A DNA stretch of 64,000 bases. Origin: an uncultured Synechococcus sp. (lineage in GTDB: Bacteria > Cyanobacteriota > Cyanobacteriia > Phormidesmidales > Phormidesmidaceae). A program made the translations under genes and the position numbers. Below the pieces are notes generated by a model, which saw only the letters and a list, made by a program, of their open reading frames with translations, ran no database searches and had not been told where the DNA came from. Location of the stretch: assembly GCA_937911865.1 (NCBI GenBank), contig CALDSK010000066.1, positions 33,600 through 97,599 of the forward strand, in the 5' to 3' direction. Within the stretch, counting starts at the first letter, position 1. Every line of letters begins with the position of its first letter. Positions 47,570 through 55,230 of this stretch are shown here, in pieces.

Positions 47570-47602
47570 AAAAAAAGGAATGCCCTTTCACAAGAGCATT
47601 CC
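47570..47602 (-). terminator. Strong terminator of nrdJ
   Basis: On the minus strand GGAATGCTCTT and AAGGGCATTCC (47577-47602) form an 11-base stem with a GTGA tetraloop and one G-U pair, followed by seven Ts. It lies 80 bp beyond the nrdJ stop. Confidence 0.92.
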
Positions 47603-47673
47603 CCACACAGCTAATCAAATTAAATTGTTCGCCGAACAGGCGACAGGTCGCTTTCTCTACGAGGCTTTCTTAT

Positions 47674-47699
47674 CTGGGCTTTCTAGCTGGGCTTTTTCT
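47674..47699. repeat. Imperfect 13-bp tandem duplication across the nrdJ stop codon
   Basis: CTGGGCTTTCTAG (47674-47686) is followed by CTGGGCTTTTTCT (47687-47699); ten of thirteen positions match. The nrdJ stop TAG is at 47683-47685, in the left copy. Confidence 0.6.
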
Positions 47700-49890
47700 C
47701 TGGTTTCTTTTCTGGCATCAGACACTTATCCGAATCACAGCCCGCAGGTCCGGCTTCTACTAGCTCACCCGCATCATGCTGCTCTAGCGCTGCGTGGAAA
47801 TTGTCTGTCTTTCGGCGCGATCGCACCTCTTTTAGCATGGCCTCGTATTCATCTTTGCTAATCGGCTCAAACGGCAGTCGAGGGAACGTCTGCAAATCGT
47901 CAAAGCGAGCTAGCAAGGCTGCCGATACATAGCCCTCATCGTTTTGAATCGCTTGAGTAATCCGCTGTGCCAAAGGCTCAATCTCATGCTCACGCAGCTC
48001 AATCGTTGCCGACGTGTTGTGCGCTGTATAGTGCTGCTGCACCTGCATGTAAAAGTCGAACTGAGCAAGTGCTGAAAATTGCTCAATCGGCACTTCATCC
48101 GCGCCTGGTAAATTCGCCCAGTCCACCTCAACCGGCAGCTCAACGAGCCACTCAGTACAGCGTGGATCGAACGGATCATCCAGCAAATTTCCTTTCTCAT
48201 CTTTATCGGATTGGGAAGGAATCACAGAATAGCCATAGTCCATACAGGCTAACGCAACCGGATCGTCCTTACGGAAGGTAATCCGGCGAATAAAGCGCTG
48301 TGCCTTCGGTGGGTGCCATCCAGAAGATGCGCCCGTTAACAAGCTTTTTGTACCCGCAGGTTGCACAGTCGTACAGCGGTTTGGACGACGAATGTTGTGG
48401 CGATCGCAATACTCCCACACTGTCTCATGCACCACCTTTTTCCAGCGGCTCAGATACGCCTTCTCTTGCGCTTTAAACTCAATGCCCTGCATAGTATCTG
48501 GGCGACCTGCCGCAAACCACTCTAGCCACTCCACCCCAAATGCTTTTACACAGAAGTCGAAGAAACCTGTGAACGAAACGCCTACAATCGGGTCTTCTTC
48601 CCGTGAGTTTTGATAGCGCTCTTCGACGAACCTATGGTTTAGCAACGCTGCTACAGCAATGCCGCCTGCTCTAAACGCATCATTTTGAGTCTGTTCATCC
48701 TTCGGACTAATCTGGTTTAAATGAATCTCAGCCAGGTTGCAGTGAAAGTCCTGTCCGATAATTTCACCGCAAGGATTCAAACCATAGCGGCCCTTACCCT
48801 GCGCTCTTCTCTCAGCTTCTCCAGCCCACTGGATCGCGCCTTCTCCAGAATAAAACTGCTTCCGAACAGCGGTTTCAATATCCTCTGGTGAAGGCTTCTC
48901 ATGAAACACTCGCGTATGGTTTGCCATCCGCAGCGCGTCTTTTGTAGGGTCAATGCTCCAGTTGCCATCTTCATCCTGGCGCCACAGGTTTTCCTTCGCC
49001 CCGGTTGCAACGTCATCATTGCTATCGAACTGACGCATGCCCGCACTGCGCCTGATATTGCCAGCAACCACGCAAGCTGCGGCCTCATCAATTAGCAAGC
49101 AGCACTCAATAGAATTCAACTGCCGCCCAATTGCATTATTCAAAATCTTGGCGCAGCGCTCATATAGATCAGGTAGCTTCACCGGATTTGCCATCCCACC
49201 AAATCCTTTCAGCCGCTCACCTGCTGGGCGAATATCGCTCAGGTCAATAATGGCTTCTACTGCGCCATCAAACCGTTCATCTGTCGAAAGCTCCAGTAGC
49301 GTTTGGTATGACTTTACCCAGCCCTGCCGGCTATCGCCCGCGATAATCTCCACGCGATTATTTATTTCATCTACCTTAATCTCTGCCTCTTCGCGCCGCT
49401 GACTCTCAATCGTCATGCCGACATCGCCGCGCATTTTTACCGTAATCTTGTTACGAATTTTGGGCAGTTGATTGATGTATTTTGGTTCTAGCACCGCGCC
49501 TGTGCCGCAGCCCATCATCGCTAGATCCATCATCAGGCCAAAGGCCCGCCAGTCCACTACATTTGTACTGGTGCAGTTATAAGCGCCTGAGAAATTTTTT
49601 GGATTCTTGCTCCACTCAGTTCCACCTACCCACAGCCAGCGCCCTGACGGCATCGCCTTGAGTTCACGCTGCATTCTCGACACTAGCGATCGTTCTTCTT
49701 CAGTCAGTTTCCCAAGTTCTAATAGGCCGGTTAGGGTGCGATCGCACACATCTTGCCAGGTTTCTCGCCTGCCACCCTCAAACCGGCGACTATAAGTGCG
49801 ATAGAACACAGGGTAGGCCGCAGGCGCGGTTTCTGGAAACGGACTTTTCTGTTTATTTTTCAGGCGAGTACGCTCAAGTTCTTGAACCAT
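47683..49890 (-). CDS. nrdJ: Adenosylcobalamin-dependent (class II) ribonucleotide reductase, monomeric type
   Basis: Makes deoxynucleotides with an adenosylcobalamin radical. The 735-residue chain has the finger-loop and reductase cysteines in GAYNCTSTNV, in LNPCGEIIGQDFHCNLAEIH (thiyl radical Cys) and the substrate segment GTKSLLTGASSGW. The C terminus has CDSDKC, the shuttle pair. Length matches monomeric RTPR enzymes and no intein is seen, although cyanobacterial nrdJ genes often carry one. No ribosome binding site stands out before the ATG. Candidate NrdR boxes lie upstream. Enzyme activity requires B12, which connects it to cbiD. Confidence 0.95.
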   Translation of the reverse strand: MVQELERTRLKNKQKSPFPETAPAAYPVFYRTYSRRFEGGRRETWQDVCDRTLTGLLELGKLTEEERSLVSRMQRELKAMPSGRWLWVGGTEWSKNPKNFSGAYNCTSTNVVDWRAFGLMMDLAMMGCGTGAVLEPKYINQLPKIRNKITVKMRGDVGMTIESQRREEAEIKVDEINNRVEIIAGDSRQGWVKSYQTLLELSTDERFDGAVEAIIDLSDIRPAGERLKGFGGMANPVKLPDLYERCAKILNNAIGRQLNSIECCLLIDEAAACVVAGNIRRSAGMRQFDSNDDVATGAKENLWRQDEDGNWSIDPTKDALRMANHTRVFHEKPSPEDIETAVRKQFYSGEGAIQWAGEAERRAQGKGRYGLNPCGEIIGQDFHCNLAEIHLNQISPKDEQTQNDAFRAGGIAVAALLNHRFVEERYQNSREEDPIVGVSFTGFFDFCVKAFGVEWLEWFAAGRPDTMQGIEFKAQEKAYLSRWKKVVHETVWEYCDRHNIRRPNRCTTVQPAGTKSLLTGASSGWHPPKAQRFIRRITFRKDDPVALACMDYGYSVIPSQSDKDEKGNLLDDPFDPRCTEWLVELPVEVDWANLPGADEVPIEQFSALAQFDFYMQVQQHYTAHNTSATIELREHEIEPLAQRITQAIQNDEGYVSAALLARFDDLQTFPRLPFEPISKDEYEAMLKEVRSRRKTDNFHAALEQHDAGELVEAGPAGCDSDKCLMPEKKPEKKPS

Positions 49891-50026
49891 GGGAGGAGAA
49901 AAATAGGAAGATGGTTAGCGTTCTATATGGTTAGCTGTGTGATTATCGTTCTATGTAGTGTTTCAGCTGCCCAGATACGGTGCTTAACCTCTACATATAG
50001 TCACACGCTTATAGCAATAGACATTA

Positions 50027-50072
50027 ACACACTATAGTGTTTGCTCTCAGATCCAGACGCTACATATAGTGA
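50027..50072 (-). promoter_or_regulatory. Candidate NrdR box pair upstream of nrdJ
   Basis: Two sites, ACACACTATAGTGTTT (50027-50042) and ACGCTACATATAGTGA (50057-50072), each match 13 of 16 positions of the published NrdR-box form acaCwAtATaTwGtgt. Their centres are 30 bp apart, near the three-turn spacing of true pairs. Two weaker look-alikes occur at about 49946 and 49988. They are 137-182 bp before the nrdJ start. Confidence 0.6.
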
Positions 50073-50114
50073 ATTCCGTATTTATACTTATTGATGGCTC
50101 ATGCGATTGGTTGG

Positions 50115-51278
50115 TCAACCTTGCAGCAATTTCTCAAAAGCTGCCATGGCCTGTTCTCCTACCGCTGGCCAGCTTACATAGCTCTTGTAGTATGCAAAGG
50201 TACTGCGTGCTAGCGCTGAATAGCAATCGTCTGCCCTATGCGCAGCAATAAACGTGCAGTACGCTTCTGGCTTGCTCTCTGGAGGAAATACCTGCCCAGA
50301 AATGCCTGCCTTCACCACGCTAGCAATTCCTCCAATGTCGCTCGCCAATGACGGCACCCCAAACGCAGCCGCTTCGCTGAGTACTACACCCATGGCGTCT
50401 GCTCTTGTGGGATATAGCAAAAAATGCGCAGCTTGAAACAGTTCAGATAGCTTGGCCTGTCCTATCGCGGTCGATTTATCAATAAATCCATGAACTTTGA
50501 CGAACGCTGGTACCTCATAGGGTGGCTGGCATCCAACAATATGCAGCTCGGTTTCAATGCCTTGAGCGTTCAGCAGCTCAGCAATGCTAAAAGCTGTATC
50601 TCCGCCCTTTCGCTGCCAATCTACCCCTACGAACAGTAGCTGACAGGGACCCGCTTCTCTCTTTTTGAGCGCTGACTCGAAGGCATCGTCAGATAGCTGC
50701 TGAGTCTGACTAGAGCCTCTTGGAATGACCTGAATTTTCGATGGAGAAATGCCGTAGAGGGCTTGCGTCTGCTCCGCTGCCCACTGAGAGTTGAAAATCA
50801 GCAGGCTACATCTATCGAGTACTCGCTGCTCCATTTTCAGAAGATTACGTCGAGTCTCTGTGCACAAGTTGCTCAGATAAGGATAAAAGTCAATTAGGCT
50901 ACCCAACGTGGTGTCTGTCCACAGCACCATTGGTCGATCGGGCTTTACGTGAGCGATGGGAATGGCATTCTCTGGGCATAGCAGAATGTCTGCTTCAGTA
51001 TTTGTTAAGTCGTGCTGAATTTGTTTTGCATAGTGACGCAAAACAATGGGATCGGCCCAGCTATAAAAGTCCCTTTCTCTAAAATTTCGATAAAACTGCC
51101 ATTTAAGCCGAGTGATGGGACTCCGTTTTCTGGTCAGCTCACCCAGCGGCGAAACTTCACTGCCTAAAGCTTTTAATGTTTGAACGATTTTAGCGCCTGC
51201 CCCGTAAAGTCCTAGATGTCGCCTTGGCCAATGCTCAGGGTTTTCTAAGTCGAAAGTCGTTGTGTAGGCAATTTTCAT
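50115..51278 (-). CDS. Glycosyltransferase family 4 protein
   Basis: A 387-residue GT-B glycosyltransferase. The donor domain carries the IQVIPRGSS linker, LLFVGVDWQRKGGD, and the EX7E-like LLYPTRADAMGVVLSEAAAFGVP, so a retaining GT4 enzyme is likely. The acceptor half begins MKIAYTTTFDLENPEHWPRR. The sugar and acceptor cannot be read from the sequence. It overlaps no gene, but starts 20 bp after the stop of the next glycosyltransferase upstream, so the two are probably one operon involved in polysaccharide synthesis. Confidence 0.9.
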   Translation of the reverse strand: MKIAYTTTFDLENPEHWPRRHLGLYGAGAKIVQTLKALGSEVSPLGELTRKRSPITRLKWQFYRNFRERDFYSWADPIVLRHYAKQIQHDLTNTEADILLCPENAIPIAHVKPDRPMVLWTDTTLGSLIDFYPYLSNLCTETRRNLLKMEQRVLDRCSLLIFNSQWAAEQTQALYGISPSKIQVIPRGSSQTQQLSDDAFESALKKREAGPCQLLFVGVDWQRKGGDTAFSIAELLNAQGIETELHIVGCQPPYEVPAFVKVHGFIDKSTAIGQAKLSELFQAAHFLLYPTRADAMGVVLSEAAAFGVPSLASDIGGIASVVKAGISGQVFPPESKPEAYCTFIAAHRADDCYSALARSTFAYYKSYVSWPAVGEQAMAAFEKLLQG

Positions 51279-51297
51279 CGTTCTTCAATGTTTTTAA

Positions 51298-52329
51298 TTA
51301 AAGCGACTGATACGCATCTAATGTTTGCTGCGCGATCGCATTCCATTCCAATGTATCCAAACAAGCCTCTGCTGATACTGGCTGAAGGCTCCGCACCGCC
51401 TCTTGTAATATCTCTATTGTCAACGGTCCTGAATACGTCTTTACCCAGTCTGGTCCTATCTGCGTCTGCCAATTAACGACTGCTCCTAAATTAGGCGCTA
51501 ATACAGGCCGATTAAAAGAGAGAGAGAGCAGCAAACTGCCCGAATTCAAAATCTCTTCAAAAGGTAGGACGACTAAATCGGCTGCTTTGAAAAATATCTG
51601 TAACTCATCGTCTTGAATGAAACGAAGATGCAGCTGAATATTATTGGCCTCTTTTGCTGCTGCACATACTGCTTGCTTAAGCGCTTCGTCATCTGGCTTT
51701 CCTGCAACTATCAGTACAAATGGTTTGTTCGATATGGGCAGTTGGCGAAACACCTCAATCAGATGAGGAACATTCTTATATGGACTGATATAGCCGAGAT
51801 AGAGTAGCGCAGTCGTATGTGGTGGTAAGTTGAGTTGCGATCGCGCTTCGTCTCGACTTAACTCATCTGCGTAACATCCCCGGTAGTGTCCATGTGGTAC
51901 CACAAATCCAGGTGTGTTCGCCAGCCCCGGCAGCGACTGTTGCACTGCAATTTTCCCGGCATCACACAAGTTGATATAGCCATCGGTATGCGCAATTAGC
52001 TGCTCAGTAAACCAGTCGGCAAGTGCTTCATATAGTACGACGTGCGGTTTTTCATCATGAATTGTCCACACAATTTTTGTCCCGCGCCATTTACTTAGCT
52101 TCAGCAATAGCCAAAACACCAGTACACGCATTCGCGCTATCCAAATATTTGGATGACGTACCAAAGTCTCCACTGGCCAGTGCATGTGAAAGACATCAAA
52201 TCTTTCTCTCAATAGCTGCTTCAATGAAAACTCAGTGACCGACACGGTCTCAGGCATATGCGAATACAGAAGCCAAGTGTAGGGATTGGCATAACGCGTT
52301 TTAAAGGCTGGCCAGGCAATCACCTTCAT
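51298..52329 (-). CDS. Glycosyltransferase (GT-B fold)
   Basis: About 343 residues. MHWPVETLVRHPN and KIVWTIHDEKPHV in the N half and LLYLGYISPYKNVPHLIEVF with FKAADLVVLPFEEILNSGSLLLS in the C half show a GT-B enzyme of the GT4-like group, similar in outline to mannosyltransferases of exopolysaccharide pathways (loose resemblance only). The ATG at 52329 is preferred over the TTG at 52338. It precedes the other glycosyltransferase and may assemble the same polymer; a link to the hps cluster 3 kb away is conjecture, as htpG and rpmB lie between. Confidence 0.85.
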   Translation of the reverse strand: MKVIAWPAFKTRYANPYTWLLYSHMPETVSVTEFSLKQLLRERFDVFHMHWPVETLVRHPNIWIARMRVLVFWLLLKLSKWRGTKIVWTIHDEKPHVVLYEALADWFTEQLIAHTDGYINLCDAGKIAVQQSLPGLANTPGFVVPHGHYRGCYADELSRDEARSQLNLPPHTTALLYLGYISPYKNVPHLIEVFRQLPISNKPFVLIVAGKPDDEALKQAVCAAAKEANNIQLHLRFIQDDELQIFFKAADLVVLPFEEILNSGSLLLSLSFNRPVLAPNLGAVVNWQTQIGPDWVKTYSGPLTIEILQEAVRSLQPVSAEACLDTLEWNAIAQQTLDAYQSL

Positions 52330-52542
52330 ATCAGGCAAGGTTGATAAGACAGTTACTCCCTAACCTGCCCAATTTCAAAGCCTACTTCACGGTCGACAGA
52401 GCATTTATCCGATTCAAACTTTTGCTAGGTAGGGAAACCCGCACTCCTCTGTCACAGCCACCACCCTTGTCAGTCCTGCAAAAGTTCGCGAAATTGGGGA
52501 GTAGCAATTTATCGCACCTCTTGTTAGAGGCAGAGTCTTACC

Positions 52543-54507
52543 ATGACAACGGTTTTGGAACAGGGAAATATTAGTATCCATACCGAGAATATTTTTCCCA
52601 TTATTAAAAAGTGGTTGTATTCCGACCATGAAATTTTTATTCGTGAGCTGATCTCCAACGGCGTAGATGCCATCAGCAAACTTAATATGCTTTCCCGCTC
52701 CGGCGAATACAGCGGTGAAGTAGAGCCTAAAATTACTATTGCTGTAGACAAAGATGGAAAAACGCTGAGCATCAGCGATAGCGGCATCGGTATGACCGGC
52801 GAAGAAATTAAAAAGTATATTAACCAGGTCGCTTTTTCCAGCGCTGAAGAATTCATCTCTAAATACAAGGATGAGTCTGACCAGCAGATTATTGGTCACT
52901 TTGGTCTAGGCTTCTATTCCTCATTTATGGTGGCTGACCGGGTCGATATCGATACGCTTTCTTGGCGAGAAGACGCCCAAGCGGTTCATTGGTCGTGCGA
53001 TGGCAGTACTTCGTTTGAGCTAAGTGAGAGCGATCGCGCTGAGCGCGGCACGACTATTACTCTCCACCTCAACGATGACGAGCAGGAGTACCTTGAAGAA
53101 GCCCGTATCAAGCAGCTGGTAAAAACCTACTGCGACTTCATGCCTGTGCCCATCAACTTCAACGGCGAAGTTATCAACAAGCAAGAAGCCCTTTGGAAAA
53201 AATCTCCTAGCGACCTCAAAGATGAGGATTACTTAAACCTCTACCGCTATCTCTATCCTTACGAAGAAGAGCCCCTTCTCTGGGTGCACCTCAACACTGA
53301 CTACCCCTTCGTTGTTAACGGTATTCTATATTTTCCCAAGCTGAAGCCAGACGTAGAGCTAAACAAAGGCCAAATCAAGCTATTTTGCAACCAAGTCTTT
53401 GTCAGCGATAACTGCGAGGAAATTATTCCTAAATTCCTTACGCCTCTGCGTGGTGTGATTGATAGCACAGATATTCCTTTGAACGTGTCCCGCAGCTTCT
53501 TGCAGGCTGATAGAACCGTTCGCCGGATTGCTGACTATGTTGCGAAAAAAGTAGGCGATCGCCTCAAAGAGCTTTACCGTGACGATATCTCCAAATACAT
53601 CAGTATCTGGCAAGACTTAGGCACCTTCGTAAAGTTCGGCTCTCTTAACGACGATAAATTCAAAAAGCAGGTCCAAGATTACGTTATTTTTCGATCAACT
53701 GCTGACTTGACAAAATCAGACCAGCCAAAGGTCGAAGTCGAGACAGAAGGTGATGAATGGGCAGACGTTGAGAAATCTGCGGTTGATGCTAACGGCAAAT
53801 CCTATACAACTATCAAGGAATACCTAGAGCGCAATAAAGAAAAGCACGAAAACCGCATTTACTACGCCACAGACGAAGTTTCTCAAGCAACCTACATTAG
53901 TCTGCTAGAGAACCAAGGTCTAGAACTCCTCTTCATGGATTCTTTTATCGACACTCACTTTGTCTCTTTCTTGGAGCAGGAATACTCAGATGTCAAATTC
54001 TCCCGAGTAGACGCCGATCTTGATGACACCTTGATCGACAGTGAGCAGGAAAATGAGATTATTGATGCCAGCACTAATAAAACCCGCAGTGAGCAGGTCA
54101 AAGAGGTTTTTGAAAAAGCCCTTAACCGACCTAAAATCACTGTGCGTACCGAAGCCTTAAAATCTGGCGACCAATCGGCTCCTCCAGCTATGGTGCTCGT
54201 TCCCGAAGAGCTTCGTCGTATGCAGGAAATGAGTGCTTTTCTTCAGCAACAAGGCGTTGAATTTCCTGATTCGCACACTCTGCTCGTCAACACCTCTCAT
54301 CCTCTCATCCAAAACGTAGCCAAGCTCAGCCAAGGCAGCATCGTTCAACCTGACGGTGGCCAATCTCCCTCAGAGCAGTTAGCCACTCTCATCTGTGAAC
54401 AGGTCTACGACCTTGCATTGATGGCTCAAAAGGGCTTCGATGCCGATGGCATGAAAGCATTCACAGAGCGTTCTACCAACCTGTTGACCCAGCTAACCGA
54501 ACGATAG
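52543..54507 (+). CDS. htpG: Chaperone HtpG (Hsp90)
   Basis: ATP-dependent chaperone; in cyanobacteria it protects against heat, cold and oxidative stress and has been tied to phycobilisome and tetrapyrrole enzymes. The GHKL ATP site is plain: RELISNGVDAISKL, DSGIGMT and GHFGLGFYSSFMV. A middle domain with FLTPLRGVIDSTDIPLNVSR and a C-terminal dimerisation domain follow. Length (654 residues) is normal. The upstream region has no CIRCE element, so control is probably by another heat-shock mechanism. A terminator follows. Confidence 0.96.
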   Translation: MTTVLEQGNISIHTENIFPIIKKWLYSDHEIFIRELISNGVDAISKLNMLSRSGEYSGEVEPKITIAVDKDGKTLSISDSGIGMTGEEIKKYINQVAFSSAEEFISKYKDESDQQIIGHFGLGFYSSFMVADRVDIDTLSWREDAQAVHWSCDGSTSFELSESDRAERGTTITLHLNDDEQEYLEEARIKQLVKTYCDFMPVPINFNGEVINKQEALWKKSPSDLKDEDYLNLYRYLYPYEEEPLLWVHLNTDYPFVVNGILYFPKLKPDVELNKGQIKLFCNQVFVSDNCEEIIPKFLTPLRGVIDSTDIPLNVSRSFLQADRTVRRIADYVAKKVGDRLKELYRDDISKYISIWQDLGTFVKFGSLNDDKFKKQVQDYVIFRSTADLTKSDQPKVEVETEGDEWADVEKSAVDANGKSYTTIKEYLERNKEKHENRIYYATDEVSQATYISLLENQGLELLFMDSFIDTHFVSFLEQEYSDVKFSRVDADLDDTLIDSEQENEIIDASTNKTRSEQVKEVFEKALNRPKITVRTEALKSGDQSAPPAMVLVPEELRRMQEMSAFLQQQGVEFPDSHTLLVNTSHPLIQNVAKLSQGSIVQPDGGQSPSEQLATLICEQVYDLALMAQKGFDADGMKAFTERSTNLLTQLTER

Positions 54508-54570
54508 CTCACCACCGCGTCTTGCCTCAGACTCCCATAGCTAGGGCTAGAGGTTAATGCAACCCTTAGT

Positions 54571-54598
54571 AAAGGCAGACATTTAAAGTCTGCCTTTT
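54571..54598 (+). terminator. Terminator of htpG
   Basis: Arms AAAGGCAGAC (54571-54580) and GTCTGCCTTT (54588-54597), perfect ten-base stem with a seven-base loop, ending in TTTT. Confidence 0.9.
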
Positions 54599-54652
54599 GT
54601 GCTATTAACCATAGCTGTCTATAATAAGTAACTCTGTTAGCGTAGAACCACC

Positions 54653-54889
54653 ATGTCTAAGAAGTGCGACCTTACTGGCAAAAAAGCCAACAACGCCTTT
54701 TCCGTCTCCCATTCTCACCGCCGCACCAAGCGCCTTCAAGAAGCCAACCTTCAAGACAAGCGTATCTGGTGGCCTCAAGGCAAACGTTTTGTTCGTCTCC
54801 GTGTATCCACTAAAGCTCTCAAGACTCTAGAGAAAAAAGGGCTGCAAGCCATGGCTCGCGAAGCTGGCATCGACCTCAACAAATATTAA
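54653..54889 (+). CDS. rpmB: Ribosomal protein L28
   Basis: A 78-residue large-subunit protein. The start [20 protein letters not shown] and the basic core [12 protein letters not shown] with [16 protein letters not shown] match the family. The cyanobacterial form has a CDLTGK N terminus with one Cys and lacks the zinc-binding Cys pairs of some other bacteria. It is a single-gene unit between two terminators. Confidence 0.97.
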   Translation: MSKKCDLTGKKANNAFSVSHSHRRTKRLQEANLQDKRIWWPQGKRFVRLRVSTKALKTLEKKGLQAMAREAGIDLNKY

Positions 54890-54940
54890 AGCCTTTTAGC
54901 TGGCTCGACAAAGTTCGGCAATTTGCAATTCTGATTTACT

Positions 54941-54974
54941 AAAAAGTCCTCTGTGGAATCACAGAGGACTTTTT
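54941..54974. terminator. Perfect bidirectional terminator after rpmB
   Basis: Fifteen-base arms AAAAAGTCCTCTGTG (54941-54955) and CACAGAGGACTTTTT (54960-54974) with a GAAT loop. A run of T on either strand lets it work in both directions. Confidence 0.95.
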
Positions 54975-55230
54975 AATTGCTGAAGCTTTGAAGATCGTAT
55001 TCTTTCTGATGAGTATTTTCTCTAACTGGTTAAGTCTTTCGACTGTTCTTACTCTGTATCAGCATAAATCCTGAAGCGCTGAAACCTCTATCACACTTGA
55101 TTTTTAGATGAGTAGACTTACTGATTAGCTTTGTTATCTATGTTGGGTAATCTGAGCAAACAACATCGCCAAAAGTGTCCGGAAACATCTCTCCACTTTT
55201 GCATCTCCCCAATCAGTTAGGAAGCTCGCT
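54975..55230 (+). promoter_or_regulatory. Presumed hpsA promoter and leader region
   Basis: 256 AT-rich bases between the rpmB terminator and hpsA. The hps transcript must start here, but no sigma-factor consensus can be assigned. Just before the ATG, TTAGGAAGCTCGCT provides a moderate ribosome binding site (AGGAAG). Confidence 0.4.

Noticed and set aside
47420..47614. 64-codon plus-strand frame between nrdJ and the NfeD-like gene
   Set aside because: It runs through the strong nrdJ terminator hairpin and has no domain-like composition.
47683..49890. Intein in nrdJ
   Set aside because: Inteins are frequent in cyanobacterial nrdJ, but the catalytic segments are uninterrupted and the total length fits the host protein alone.
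49891..50114. B12 riboswitch before nrdJ
   Set aside because: The sequence lacks the conserved B12-box (GCCACTG) and the length needed. The repeated CTACATATAGT elements are better read as protein-binding sites.
52340..52542. CIRCE element before htpG
   Set aside because: No TTAGCACTC with a spaced GAGTGCTAA; only unrelated short repeats are present.
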